NCBI RefSeq assembly: GCF_000524195.1 | Contig: NW_020170483.1 | Span: forward strand, 88,468 to 152,467 | Origin: Echinococcus granulosus | Lineage: Eukaryota > Platyhelminthes > Cestoda > Cyclophyllidea > Taeniidae | DNA length: 64,000 bases | Reading direction: 5' to 3' | In this document: positions 11,647-25,100 of the stretch, in pieces | Numbering within the stretch: position 1 is the stretch's first letter | How the letters are laid out: each line of letters opens with the position of its first letter | Position numbers and translations under genes: made by a program | The notes under the pieces: generated by a model | Databases searched by the model: none | What the model saw: only the letters and a program-made list of their open reading frames with translations | Told to the model about the DNA's origin: nothing

Positions 11647-13831
11647 ATTGCCGAGAACCGATAACTGCGTTTTACCCAGAAGTAAAGCGCTTGTAAAAAG
11701 TGTGCAAAATATTTTAGTTTTAATTTCCACAGGGTTGAGCTACAAAGATTTTAAAGCTTTTTTACTCTTGGAATAGAATAGTCAACTTTTTTGTACAGAT
11801 AACCCATCCGCTTTACTGCTAGATTGTAAAGCATCGGTTAATCGAAACTTGAAACTCTAAAAGAAGTCGCTTTGAGCTTGTCAAAAGTAATATTGTAGAT
11901 TAATTGTTTTTATCTACAAAGAAAAACAATACGTGCCCCTATGAGGACTGTGCCGACTGTGTTATGGTGAACGTTGCGACAGACTGCGAGAGAATCTGGA
12001 CAAATGCACTTATTAAATTTAAAAAAAAAAAACAATATCATATTTAGCTAATCTCTTGAAGTGGGGGTTAATTTTTTGTTCAATATAAAAAACTGCAAAG
12101 TTTCCTACTTTTCACGAAAGTTAAAAAACATCAGAAAATCCCAGATCACTCCTGGCTATAAACGCTAAAAGTAATTAAAGGGTTTATTTGAGAAAAAAAA
12201 ACAGTTTCATTGGGACCATAAAGTACGAGTAAGTTTTTCTTGACCCCGTTATTTTTATCATTGTACAAATAGAGCAAATACAGGAACCCAGCATAGTTGG
12301 CTATTGTTTGAGTACTCTGAATCCCAGGGAATTGGTTCAAAATTTTCGAAGTTAAAAAATTGAAGAATGAGCTGCTTATTTTTGTGACCTAATACTCAAA
12401 TATTTGACTGCTTTTATTAGGGAGGACATATGAATTAGCCTCGTTTGATCGCAAGAAGTGATTTATGAATTCACAGGGCTGGTCTTTAAACAGATTTCCT
12501 TAAATCTTCCCACTAAAGTACAAAATTTTTCCTAGTATATTGCTCTCCGAGTGATTATACTGTTAACAGACGCTTTAAAGTAAAATCAGGAGGAGGTTAT
12601 TCTCAAGAACAGATCAAAATTCCCGCTACCGGCGTCAGATTAGGTGATGACTTCTGGCTTAAATTTAAAACTCTTTATTAAATTGTTTTTATAAAACATC
12701 TCTCAGATGCCTTTGGCTTTAATGAGCGCATGACGGTGACTTCCCGCAGGCGATTCTACCGTTCAACCCCAAATCACTCTGATTCCTCAAACTTCCCACA
12801 AAAAAAAAACGTCTTCAAAAATGCGCATTTTGAGTGAGTAACCATATGAAACTGGAAATGCTGATAAATTTATGTTACTAATTAGAATGTGTCCTACTTT
12901 TCGCAAAAAAAATTGCTAAATTTAAGTCGTGGACACGAACAGAACTATTTTGCAATCATTCCCATTATTTTCCCAGAAGTTTTTATTCAAGAACGCTTGC
13001 CATGGCCACTCATTAAGATGGACTGCAAGTTTATGTGGAGTTACGGTGGCCTGCAGTTGTAAAGGTGCTTCGTGTACACTGAATCAAAAATTCGGAGTCA
13101 AACAAGGGATGCATGATAAACTGTCATTTTGATTTATTAATTTCCTGGCTATAGCAGCGCATCTAACCACCAAAGGTGGGTCCCTTCCCCTCATGTGCAT
13201 TAACCAGCTTTTTTGCTCCCAATTTCATCAAAAAAAATGTTTACTATGCCTTAAATAATTCCCTTTTTCCGATTGAAGTATGGTGCTTAGTGAGAGAAGA
13301 CCAACTACCGGTTTGGCCAGTCAAAGTGTGACACTCATAGCTCATTGTTTATATTTCCATTTAAGGCAATGAATTCAAATAATCACGGGGATGTTAATTT
13401 TAATAAATGCAAAGGATCTCCTCATCCCTTTCTGGCTGAAGAGTGGCGCCTTGTAAAAGCCCTTTGATTGACCACCTCTGCCTCGGATGCAGGCATGTGA
13501 CTGTCTAGACGCCCGAGTAGTTGTCAATGGGTGTTCCTGGTTGAGCGAAGGGCCTTGAAAGTGGTCCATTAGTGTATCACCTTTATCAGCAGGCATTGGT
13601 AATATGAGAAACGTTAGGGAGGCACAAAATGTGGAGAGGACCGTTTTTAGTTGCCGAAGCCTCTTCCGTCAACGTCAAATGGTTTAGCTGAGCTGGAGTT
13701 GGCGTCTCCTCTCTGATCCAAACGATTAATGAGTAAGTTTTTTTCCACCTCACATAAAATAATTTTTAATTTTTCCATCAAAATCTCTTGTTCTTACCTT
13801 CAAAAAAATTCTATTAAAACAAATGATACCG

Positions 13832-13851
13832 GCGTCACATATATGTGACGC
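13832..13851. repeat. 20-bp perfect palindrome, copy 1
   Basis: GCGTCACATATATGTGACGC equals its own reverse complement. Its 16-bp core is identical to that of the palindrome at 14922. Confidence 0.9.
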
Positions 13852-14921
13852 GCAACCATTCTCATGCTCCGCTAAGTGTTTGGAGCTAATCATGCGTTAC
13901 AAACCTAATACTTGAGTTTAAAACAATAAAAATGTGTGTGAGATGTTGTATGCCTGATAGTAGTTCCATTTGTCTAAGTTTTGACCAGGTACCGAGTTCA
14001 TGGGCTACTTTAAAACAATGGTGTGGATGACTTTCCACCAAAACCTCTATAAATATCAACTAATAAACCTTCTTACTTTCCCTACAAAAATTTGCAGTGC
14101 CTGTAAGCTCATCAAACTGCCTGCTTGAAAGAAGGGATTTACATGGAGGCCTACTCGACCTATAAGCCCGGAATAGGCCACAAAACAACCCTCCTGGGTT
14201 GTTTTGTTCGAGCTCTCTAGATTAAATATCCTATGGATTATGGTAGAGATGCGAAAATTGGTAAACACTCCTTAGGTCTAAATTTGAAAGAAATTGAAAA
14301 CAATTTGTCTTGTTAACCACTTGGGTCTTTCCAACTACCTCAATTAGATAGTTTGCGTCACCCATGAATTCATTTCTTCTGTCGCTAAAAATCTCTTCAA
14401 ACGCTATTTTGGGTGCTGTCAGTCATTCCTGTTTGACGGGTTGTAAAACCCTAAGGCTTCGATTACTACCCACTCGTTGCAATAGTCTTGTATCTGTGGA
14501 AAGCATTACCCAGCTGCCACTACTACTAACAACTTCCAACCACCCAATGAGGAAATATGTTTTCTTCAAGTAGCCTATCTTAGCATATTTCTGTGTGTAT
14601 TTTAAGAATTGACAGTTATGGGGCAAGATGTGAAAACGAGCGGTCAACATAGTGACAAACATGTTTTGTGGCTGAGTAAATAGCGCCTTTATGGCCTACA
14701 TACCCTCGTTCGTCCGCTGTAATGCTCGATTCGGCGAGTGTTTACGCAGTCAATACCGGATATTGTGAGAACCATCGTCATATGTGGAGGCGATGCCATT
14801 TCTGAAAACACGATTCAGTAAAAAATAATAACAAATTATTATTAAAAAATTATTAAATCATGTTACTTAAACAGAAAGTTGGGTTTACTTTGAACTGTAC
14901 TTCGGTGATACTGCTTTGGTA

Positions 14922-14941
14922 GTGTCACATATATGTGACAC
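14922..14941. repeat. 20-bp perfect palindrome, copy 2
   Basis: GTGTCACATATATGTGACAC is self-complementary and shares the TCACATATATGTGA core with 13832-13851. Both copies have TGATAC a little upstream. Confidence 0.9.
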
Positions 14942-16279
14942 CCCGATTTTCTCACCTGATCTTTACACCAAATGCGTAGAGCGCATTTCAGATCAACCTG
15001 TGCAGATTATTCATATTCAATGGATTATTGCCATGAGCTACAAAACAGGGCCAGACTAGTCACCATCAAAACCAAACCGTGGGTTGTAAACAAGGAGAAG
15101 TGAGTGCTCCTGGTAGGAGAACACTTAATGTCTCCCAGTTTTAAATTACACATCTTTGTATAGAATAGTAAAACATCTTAAAACTGTGATAGTCGAATTA
15201 GAGCTTAAATTCTGACAGCAATGTACTAACTTTGGAGAATTTGGTTAGCAAAATTGCCCTGGAAACTAATGGAGACTACCAATTAGAGGCATTAATCTTA
15301 ACAAATCAACGCGTTCGCTCTTAAGCCACTCTCTGGTAAGATAAATTGAACAATCGGCAATTATTTATTCCTTTTCAGAATAATTTTACCTTATTAATTA
15401 ACCAGCAAGTGATGAGATTACAAAAAGCCACCATGCTTTCCTCGCACGAAAAAACACACCGGTGCCTGTTTTTCTCCCTGATTCTCGCCATTATGGTCTT
15501 ATTTTAATTCGGTTCTCGTATTAGAGGTATCAAGATAAATAAGCGATGCCAGAAACTGGAAATGAATGAGTGCATTGTGGCTAATTCCCAAGTTAATGCA
15601 AAAATTGGATGGGACACATCCTTCATTGTGTGTTCAAAAGTGCGCAATGATGGTTCGAGTTTGATTTCCTTCAGGTAGGTGTACTTTCAGGTCTGCCAAT
15701 TGTGTACCGAGCTGTCATTCTCCGGTTCGACAGTTTCCGCGGGTTCAATAATTCTCTTGGTAGCTTTGCTATTCATCAGTTCTCTGTGCTCTAATGAGAA
15801 AGTAGCTGCTTTACCTCGCCTTCAGAAATGACCCTTTGTACTGATTTTATTGAAAAAAATTGGTTTGATTTGACAGTGGCAGTATGTCAAGTAGTACTAC
15901 AGGAGTGCAAAAATACCAAGGTTTCTTCCCTACTTTTAAGAGTACCTTGTTTACAATTCCAACACAAAAAGAAGTATGTAGTCCAAACATCCATCTTCCA
16001 ACCACCTAATATGCTTTTACATAAAAGGACACTCAACCACTTTTAAGCTTATTCTCTGGGGAAAAAAAAGATTTAAAGCATACTGCCGAATATTAGTACC
16101 CTTTGAAAAAATAAGATTATATTAAGTGGATAAAGCAGAATATAAAAGATAAACATGAAGTATTTGCCAGAGGTGCTCAGAGAAGTACAAAATATTCTTA
16201 GTAGAAAAGATATTTCTACTGTTTCTTTAAGTACACCGAAGCTTTTGCAGTTCATGTTTGTTTGACCCCACCTCTTCAG

Positions 16280-16384
16280 GTCGCAAGCAGGCGGAGTGGA
16301 CGAACCTCGAGACGGGGAAGCCGTCACAGATCGCCCGAGGGGGAGGAGGATGAGGAGGAGATTAACTTTGATTTTTCTCATTAA
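16280..16384 (+). CDS. Possible terminal exon of an unknown plus-strand gene
   Basis: After a pyrimidine-rich acceptor (CCCCACCTCTTCAG) there are 34 open codons. They begin VASRRSGRTSRRGSRHRSPE, followed by an acidic run (EGEEDEEE) and INFDFSH, then TAA. A basic arginine/serine stretch plus an acidic tail looks like the C-terminus of a nuclear or RNA-binding protein. AATAAA follows at 16488-16493, about 105 nt after the stop. This local stretch is much richer in GC than its surroundings. A second open frame in the same block also ends at the AATAAA, so the frame is not certain. I found no upstream exons. Confidence 0.4.
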   Translation, partial: VASRRSGRTSRRGSRHRSPEGEEDEEEINFDFSH

Positions 16385-16487
16385 AGCCTTGACAGTTTGT
16401 ATACTCTTTCGTTGGCACAATGTCATCACGTCTCCCTCTGGCCAGTCCCCTAGGTTCAGAAGCCTGGAACCGGTGATGGAGGGCTAA

Positions 16488-16493
16488 AATAAA
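16488..16493 (+). promoter_or_regulatory. Polyadenylation signal AATAAA
   Basis: Canonical hexamer about 105 nt after the stop of the candidate terminal exon; supports it only if transcripts end just downstream. Confidence 0.35.
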
Positions 16494-18464
16494 GAGGTTA
16501 TTGTATTTTGAGGAAAGAATTCACATAGGGCATTCATATCAATGGAAACTGAGCTTCTTGAATTGCAATAATTATCTATAAACAGAAAAATTTTCCAAAT
16601 TTAGTCAGTTTTAAAAAATTCCGCGTATGTCAAGGAAAGATGAAAATTCTAAAATTGCTTCAAGAGGAAATTAGTCTAATGTGTACTGGTTTAATCCCGA
16701 CAAATCTTTTTTGTATGGACATCTCCATGAGCATGTTTTAAAGTCTGATTTCTGTCACATTTTCTTGTCTCTAAGCGCAATACATAAAATAAACCTGTGA
16801 AGCCCTTTCAACAATCCATCCCCGATGCCTTATGACCACACTATTTCCTGCAATTCGTCACCCAAATTAACAATATACTCTGCAAAGAATTTGCAGTAAA
16901 TTGACTGCAAATTTGTGTGCACAAAGTGTGACGCTCCCCGCAATGTGTCCTTCGTCTCAAACACCATTTTAGTGTGGTCATTCACAGTTATTAGGGATTG
17001 TCATGGTGTGCATATCACCGTGTGTCTAAGGGGCAGTTTAAAAATGCACATTTGGCCGATGTGCAAAGTTACCTGTGTGCGAAAAAGTCAAACACTAAGT
17101 TGCGATGCTGATTGTGGTGGGTTGGCTCTTTGTTCAATCACGAGCCACCCCGGGTCGTGGTTTTACACCATGGTAATGCTAGCAGCCGGTCAGTCCTTCT
17201 GTACGTTGGTAGCGCGTATTCGACGTACCACCACCTCAGAGGAGGCAACAGAATTTGTAAACAGGCGCAGCCTTTCGAAGTTTGGGCGGAAAATTTGGTT
17301 TTTTTTTTCGCTACTCATTCATGTAGTCAACATTGACCACCTGATGCCCCCACCTCCTCCGAACGATGGTTTATTTGCTTCACATTCAGGGAGATTTTCA
17401 ATGTTAAATTTTTATTTTTTATGAAGTAAACTCAAGCAATACTGAGGAAAAGGGTCAAAAAAGGTTGCGATTGTTGACTTTGTGCTGTGTTTTGGATCTC
17501 ATCACAGCGATTGCACTGCGGAAATGTGTAGTTTTGGAGAGAATAACAAAATGCTTATTTTTCTCCCACAAAAACTAATCTTCTCATGGAAGTAAAGTAC
17601 TTTTTGATTTCTTTAGTTTAAGTCCTTTGGACATTTTATAATTCCACAATAGTTAAATAAATACATTCTATTAACATGATCAATTTTCATTTCATGTGAG
17701 TTCCGACGAAAATCTCTCCTCTTTTAAGTTATGCCATTTAAATTGTAGATTTGCTTTTATTTTTTGAGTTAAGACGTTAATTTAAAATTGCCAACTGGCC
17801 ACATTAACCAATAATAAGTTATTGAAACTTTAAAATTAGATTTTGACTATTGTTTCAAAAAATTTGGCGAATCTTTACGTTATTTCGGTGTTTATATTGC
17901 CTCGGATAAAACAGTGCCACCTCTGGCAGGCGATGAGACCGCTTTCATATGATGAGCAAGAATGTTAAATGGATTCAAGCCTTCCCCTACATTATTAAAA
18001 AATTGGAATGGAGGTCTATTGAAGAGTAAACCGTTCCTTGGATTAGTTGCCCAACAGAATGACGCTCCCTTAGAAGGCACGTTTAGCGAGCTTTTGTTCT
18101 TCTGTTTACTGCCAGTAAAATATTCGCCGACACTTCCTATGTCCCTGACCACGTCTGGAAGAGTAGCTCGAGGTGTTGCATCGAAGTGGGCTCAAACTCT
18201 CACATTCGATCGAGGACACCGAATCCGAGTGCCACAAAAGGGATTTGTGCTGTGGATGACTGGCTTGGCTACTAGTTAAAAAGAAAGAGCTGTTGGAGTC
18301 ACGTCACCTTTTGACACTCCCTTCAATCTCGTGTCATAGCCTCCAGGCTGGCATTCGAGCAACGCCAAAGTGTAAAAGAATTGAGAGTAGTAGCAGATAC
18401 TGACCTTCACACTATTTAGGCAAATGTGGCATATAACAGTTACACTTGCAGACGCATGTGTGAA
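16494..18464. other. Non-coding stretch with a 169-codon opening
   Basis: The longest opening (16915-17424, plus) begins without an ATG, is cysteine-rich at first and carries MPPPPPPN near its end. It has no recognisable domain and is most likely chance or a decayed element. Nothing else stands out. Confidence 0.4.
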
Positions 18465-18730
18465 AGACAAAAAGGAGGAAGCGGTAGAGGAGGAGATGGT
18501 GCGGAGAAGTGAGTGTTAGCACCAGCTAATGGGCAGATGCGTGAATGGAGGAATGCGTAAACAGTGGATGGGTGAACAGAACGATGCAGGGATAGAGGGC
18601 TGGTGGTGTGGCGGGGGGTGGGCTGATGGGGGAATGAAGGCGAGGAAGTTGGTGAGGTATAGCAAGGATGGGTAGGTAGTAGGAAAAATAAAGTAAAAAA
18701 TGCGGTATGGAGGGTAGAGGTTTACAGAAT
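18465..18730 (+). other. G-rich, C-poor strand-asymmetric block
   Basis: The plus strand is strongly purine-rich, dominated by GGAGG, GGTAG and GGGTGG words. A run of G tracts (18611-18640) could form a G-quadruplex. It ends right beside the 5S-like sequence. It may be an expanded simple repeat or a pyrimidine-rich region of a minus-strand transcript. Confidence 0.6.
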
Positions 18731-18745
18731 CCGTAAAAAAAGGAA

Positions 18746-18865
18746 GTTAACCTCCATACCACGTAGGGAGCACCAGTTCTCGTCTGATTACCAAAGCTAA
18801 GCTACGCCGGGCCGGGTTAATACTTACACGGGTGCCCGGCTGGAAGTGCTCGGTGTTGCCGGCCT
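18746..18865 (+). pseudogene. 5S rRNA-like sequence, probably a pseudogene or 5S-derived SINE head
   Basis: About 120 nt aligning along the whole 5S rRNA: CCATACCACG near the start, TTCTCGTCTGAT, AAGCTAAGC (the internal A-box region), CGGGCC, GGTTAATACTT and a GTGTTGCCGGCCT end. The two ends no longer pair well as helix I. The usual GGATGGGAGACCGCCTGGG region is altered, and there is no T-run terminator after it. A diverged functional gene is possible, but decay or use as a SINE head is likelier. Confidence 0.7.
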
Positions 18866-18972
18866 CCTCCTCTACACCGCTACACTTCATCAGCGTCTCA
18901 TTTCGCTACACCCACGACGCTCCACTCTACTTCTCGCCTCTTTGTATCACTCACTCAAAGCAAAGTTAGCTA

Positions 18973-19113
18973 ATGGTCTACCGGATAACTTTCCCTCTTG
19001 ATAAATTTCACTTCTTATGGGGGCGTAGTTCAGCCCTAAGGGGCAAAAAGTCAGTAGATCCTCGCAATGCGGCTCACAAAAAAGACGTGACTTTGGATCT
19101 ACCTAAAATGACG
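18973..19113 (+). CDS. Candidate first exon, unknown protein
   Basis: ATG at 18973, then 47 open codons (including FPLDKFHFLWGRSS and KKSVDPRNAAHKKD) ending KMT right before a consensus GTAAGC donor. I saw no downstream exon and do not recognise the peptide. It may be chance. Confidence 0.25.
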
Positions 19114-22100
19114 GTAAGCATCACCGACTTTGAGATCAACCATTTTCTCAAATCAGATAAGTGACGAATGGTAGTAATTCCTGACTGCTTAGTGGGGAGG
19201 ATTGGCCACAGGGGGGGCAGAGGCTGTCGCCTGGAGGGGGACGCCGCTCCCACGTCCACTTAGCCATTCTGTAAACTCATGGCAGTCTTCCCATTTTCCA
19301 TCATTTTTTAGATTGCTCCGTAAATTACTTGACAAAAAGAAATAATATAATGTAAATTAGGAAGTAAAAATTCTCCACATTTTGGAAATCCATTGTGCTG
19401 AGGTGATTTTTTGCTTTATTGTGCCTCTAACTCCGTGCCGTACTAGTGGGCCTTAGTGAGATTCCAAAGGAGACTAGGTCCGTCACACTTTGTTGCGGCA
19501 GATTAGGATTTTAACTAAAGAAAGATACTGCCTGATTGGCTATTTTGATGAAGACAAATGACAAAGCAGGCAGAAATTGTGTTTTTGCGTCGCTACAAAA
19601 TATAAAACTGACCAAATGTGCACTTAAACAAACGGCAAGTATTATACTAAACTTTCTGATTTTTTCTACCTTTAAAATACAACGAAATGTCTACCTCACA
19701 TTTGGCTCAAGAGTAAGGGTTGGAGCACATGAACTTTTAGCTTTTTAATTCGTTATGTCACTTGTTTGGGTTAATTTCATGCAAGACCACTTCTTATCCA
19801 GTGGTACTACGCACACGTCCTCTTAACTCGTGAGAACGCTACCACTAAGCACAACACATTAAAAGAGTCACTTATGCAACAAAGACATCGGTACACAATC
19901 ATCCCACGCTGCGCTACTTTGAGAAGTTCATACAAGATTGACCACTTTGGTCTTCGGAAGCCGTAAAACAGGGCCCAGCCACATCCTTTTCCAACTCTGT
20001 ATCCGAATTGTCCAGTCTGCAACGTACGTGATTACATGATTGCCTGACTTGAGTTCCGGAAAAAGGTGACAACCGTTTTAAGAGGCGATCCCAGGAATGA
20101 GAGTGCCTTAAAACATTTAAAAAATTGTAAAAGCGATTTCCTAATACAAGTCACTCATTCAGTCAGAAAACAACCTACAACGGAAGGTGGAGAAAGGAGA
20201 AGTAAATAGATTGTCCCTCAAGCATATCAGCACCTTGCATGTATGTAAGACCTGGTTGCTTGGCACTTTGAAGTCTTCTGTTACTATGGACTTAAACAGC
20301 AATTAAACAATACTAAAAGCCCTCCACCCTCTTTAGCAAACGGTGGCACGTCCTTCTCCATTCTAATAAGCGACACGTAGTTCTCCTAAACCCGATGCAT
20401 TTGCCTTAGAGAAATCCATCAAATCCCCGGGAGCTGATTATACTTTAGTGGAGCTAAAACAGCCCCCTCAGAAGGGGCTAATTAAGGCCTCTCAAATCAG
20501 CCAGAATGGGTGATTGCAAAGGTCACCGCCTTTGTTGACGAGACTACGCAGTTGTCACCCCCACCCACCACGGCAGTAACAAATTATACAGCACAAATAG
20601 AGGCTTGTTTTGGTGTACATCTTTGGTAAATACAAGTAATCTCATTTTGGTTGAACGCTTTTCGGATTCAGAATATCCCCTTTTCGAGAGGTAACAATAA
20701 ATAATGAAAGAGATCTGACTTAAAGAACACAAGAATACCCCTTTCTGTTTCCCTTAAGCTCTTGTCTGAGCAACCATGGGTGGTGCTGTATACGCTCTTA
20801 TCACAAACTTGTTTGGTTGCGGCATCCAGTTATGCCTTAGATCGCCATTCCTTTCCCTTAATTAAGCACGTCCCCCTTCCCCAAGTAACGAACAGTGGGC
20901 GCGTTTTTGCATGCATTCTATTCTTCGCTTCAGTGGAGAACGCACTTGGCACATCGAAGAGTTGGAATCTTTCACCCTTTTCCAACATCGCACATACAAC
21001 TTGGCGTGCCTTTTTAATTTGTGTGTGTTGTATGTTTGCGCATGTTTTTTGATGTGTGAACGGGAACTGTGTCGAGTACACGGTTGTGATAATGTGACAG
21101 ACACGAGTACCTACTCGTCTGACTCTTGTGCCTCAAAGAGTTCGTACCTTTACACAAATAGCCAGTAATTTACTTGTTAAAATTTTAGTTGAAATTTGGC
21201 AAAATTTGTGGACCTGTTTTAAACGCTGACAATTAAGCATCTTGTAACATAATTGGTAGGCACTGATTTAATCAGTACCTGTGGAATTTAATTATTTAAT
21301 AAGTTTCAAACATTCACGGATTTATTAAAAATACAAATTATGCATTAATGTTTAATAGATATTTACCATTCCGTTTTGGTTTACTTATACGTATTTACTA
21401 ATAGTGTAAAACGAAATACACATTATTAAGAGAAAAACCGTAATAGTAGGCGTTATGGATCTAATATTAACATCACGGGTGGTTATGCTATTATATTACT
21501 GTATCACCAGGAATATTCATTTGGCCAACTTTTTATTTATAAATTAAGGATGCATTTTGGCGTCACGTACGTTAAAAAAGGAGGTGACATATTTTTAAGT
21601 TCGTAAAAATGCTGTCAAAGTTAAATACTCTATAGATTTGAAAAAAATTAGCAGAATAAAAGGCATATTTCCCTATAGAGATGTAGGATTTTCTTCTCAA
21701 AGCACATTGTAACAATTAAAAACTACTACTTAAATAAATACAGTAAAACTAATTGTGCGAGAATGTAGTGTTGTAATTTGTACTTCCAATAATGAGAGCG
21801 TTAAAAATGTATGCAGTTCTTATTTTAAAAGTAGTTGCTTCTCAAAGAAGGCTATTAATCAACTTTAGTGAGATGATTTTATGTCAGGCTTAAAATCGAA
21901 ACAATGGACAGACTTTTAGAGCCGCATTTATTCCTAACTTTTGACAGGTTCATATTTTGCAGTCAAGCTTAAACATTAAAGCATTTTTAAGGAGTTATTA
22001 ATTTTATGTCAAAAGGAATGAAAAATAATAAGTCAACTGCCTTATGGTTGTGAGGCAATGTGCTTCTTAGACAAGGCACCAGCACCACCCAAAACACTGC

Positions 22101-25100
22101 CTTGCCATAATTTTACACGTCATTGTTGCTTATTCAGCTAAACCTATGCACACTAATTTGTACAATTTTGATCTTAAGTTATTGCCCATCTCTCGGAAAA
22201 TTTACGCTTTACCGTCTCTTTGGGCTAAAAAATTGTCCAATGTTTGGATCATGAAACAACAGACTTGGTTTCTTGTAAACTACAAGGTTGTATCTAAAGA
22301 TTTAGTACAAATAATTTATCTGAAGTATTTTGGTTACTTTAATATAAGAGGAAAATAAAAGTAAATGCACATATATTTATGTAAATTGCCAAATAATTAC
22401 CAAAACTCAAATCGCTTTATTTTTGGGTAAATAAAGGCAAATTTAGAGCAGAACTATAACCTAAAGAAGGGCATGGCTTTCACAGAGCCCTTTTTGTTAG
22501 TGGAGATCTTCCAATCCACGGTTAGCTACCTGTAGAGGTTTCGTTGGTTTAACTAATCTTCAGTGACTACTTTCTGTCCCGCCGCAGCGGTATTCCAGTT
22601 TCGTGGAAGCGGTGCAGCGAAAATTTGAAGAAAGTGGCGAAAATTGCGCTGTACTTTATTTTTTATTGTCACGTGAAGAAAAGTACTAATTGGGGCACAT
22701 TGCTGGGTTTATTCATCCGTACTTTTTCCAGCCTGCATTGCGATTTTCAGTCACGGGTGTGGTCCTCCTTCTTTTTGAATCGAAAATGCCACTGGTTGGC
22801 ATGCAGGAAGGTTGAAGAGGTGCACACGACTTTTGGCCTTCTGTATGGTTGATAAAAAAATATGCGAAATTTGTCTTTTAATTTTAGTTTATTTTGTGAC
22901 CTCTTTAAGAAAAATTTGTGATTGTTTATTAAAGGCAGAAAAAGTTTCCTCTGCTTATAAAATGCATATATTCCAATTTTACAACCAAGAAGTCAGGTCT
23001 GTTGTGGTTGAAGCAGAAAACAATGAATTCCACATCGAAAATGATAATTTGGTTGTATCGACGTTGATGAATACCAAAGAGGATGCATTGAAATGATATA
23101 TTAAGTGCCTGTTGAAATAATGGGTTTGTATTCAGGAGGCAGGTTGATGTCGCAGGATCAACTATAGTAGGAATTTTGAGCATTGGTGTTGATGGAATAT
23201 GTACTTGGGTTGCTTCAATAAAAATCTCCATTGGCTGCTCCTTTTATTTCGCCCACTTTGTTAGTCGCACATTATAATTACTGCACCCGGCCGCATGATC
23301 CTCTTGCTGATCTGGCCACCTGCGGGTTGTAACATGCATGTTTTGGTAAACAAATTTAAAATAGATTTTCAGCCTGATACCTTCTACCCTCATTCAGTTT
23401 TTAGAATTTGAGCAACTGTCCACTTCTTACTTAATCAACTAAATGAAATACATTTTTTGCCTTTGTTACACGCCTAACTGCTGTCCACTTGCCTCTGTTC
23501 AGGTCAACGCATGTGGCTCCTATTGTTTTAACATTCATATCGACTAAATGAGCTTAAAATTATTCCATGAATTTCCTTTGAGTGCTTTCGACTCTTTTTG
23601 GCATTTTTTATGCAATTCTCACTCGGTTCAAGATGCGGAGTTGGATGCATGGCGGTGCTTTCGGACGACAAAACTGAAAGCTAAAAACTGCCCCGGAAAA
23701 GCAGTTATTTTGTTTATCTTCCGAAAAACATGACATAAAAACCTTTTTTCCTTAAAGCTTTATTTATAACATTACCAAGTTTTGACTGGTCTTTTTCTTA
23801 AATTTGGAAAATTCTACCACAAATTAGGCAAAGTAATTCAGAGTTATGCCAACTAGGGTAATTTTCTTGAAAGGATAACTTGGGACACTCTCTGAGGTTG
23901 GGGTATAAGCTAAAATATCTTCCAAAAACCATAATACTTTACTCAGGGATCATTTAGGTCCCTCCTCAAATCAACTGCACGAAAATAAAGAGGAAATATC
24001 ACTCAGTATTGTTGGTGACATGATGATAAGCTCTGACAGTGAGATGACTGGCAGAATCATTGACTGCTGATGCACCACCTGCAACTCTTAACTACCCAAT
24101 TTGACGTCGGCTAGAAAAAGACTTATTATCTTTTGACCAAAAGCACCTTGCATCCATTTCTTGGCGTTTTAAACTCAGTCAATCCGGCTGCGAGTTAATA
24201 CTCAAAATTTGGTGCCACCTCAGCACAAATAGGCGGAGAACAAAAGCCACATTTGTGAAGCCGGGCTCGAATGTAAAAGTAGGGGAGCATCACATTTGTG
24301 TGACTCCGGTAGCTAAATTGTTAGGCATTTCGAACTCTTATATTGCATTGCTGCTGGAGAAGGATTTTCATGTCTACGACGGCGGGACAACCACCACATT
24401 CTCTTTCTCATTTAGCTGCATCAGGTCATGCATCATGACCCCCTGAACTTCTCTCACTTATTTTAGTCGATTTTAGGGGTTTTTAATACTTGTAAAAAAT
24501 GGGTTCTACACTGCTGACACACTTATTAAAGAACAAATGTGGGGCTGTTGAGGATCCATTTCAGTATCTGCTTTTTCCTTTTGTTGCGGATCGTTAAAAT
24601 ATTCATGTGGACTTTTTTTCGCGGAAAAATGCACAACCAACTTGTGATTATGTCGTAATTCCGGGTCAGCCTCAAACCACAGTCATAACACAACAGATCG
24701 CCAGACCATCTGTTGTTCGCAGGTCTTTATTACACAAACCTGTTGATAAGGCATTTACCACAAGTGGCAAATGATTATTACTATATATTATGAATGCGGA
24801 ATATGCCCTTACCTTAATTAACGTCCCTACCCCAAGCTTGAGGTTTAGCCTTGGCCTTCCGTCACTTTTGTTCCTGGAACAACTTTGCCCTTTGCGCTTC
24901 CAACTTCAATAAATGCTCCGTTTAACGATAGTTTTGTTCTGTTTTGATTTACACGAAAAGATTTATGAGCCTCTCTCAATTAAAGCACGGGAAGGAAGTT
25001 GAGAGTTCTTCTATTTTTGCAGACGAGGGAAGTTTATTAAGCATCAAGGCCACAAAAAGCGTATTATTTACCTCACTTGAACTAATTGGCAAAATCTCTT

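Larger units (their letters stand above)
11013..16279. other. Non-coding stretch downstream of ILP-a, with assembly gap and palindromes
   Basis: The ILP-a 3' region has a TCAC run near 11152-11172 and no clear AATAAA. The rest is AT-rich with poly-A runs (12021-12032). A 34-codon opening after a TTTCAG acceptor (15691-15794, including VYRAVILRFDSFRG) might be exonic but has no partner. No gene could be supported. Confidence 0.5.

Noticed and set aside
16915..17424. 169-codon plus-strand opening
   Set aside because: No ATG start, no recognisable domain, no splice or promoter support; listed only as content of a non-coding stretch.
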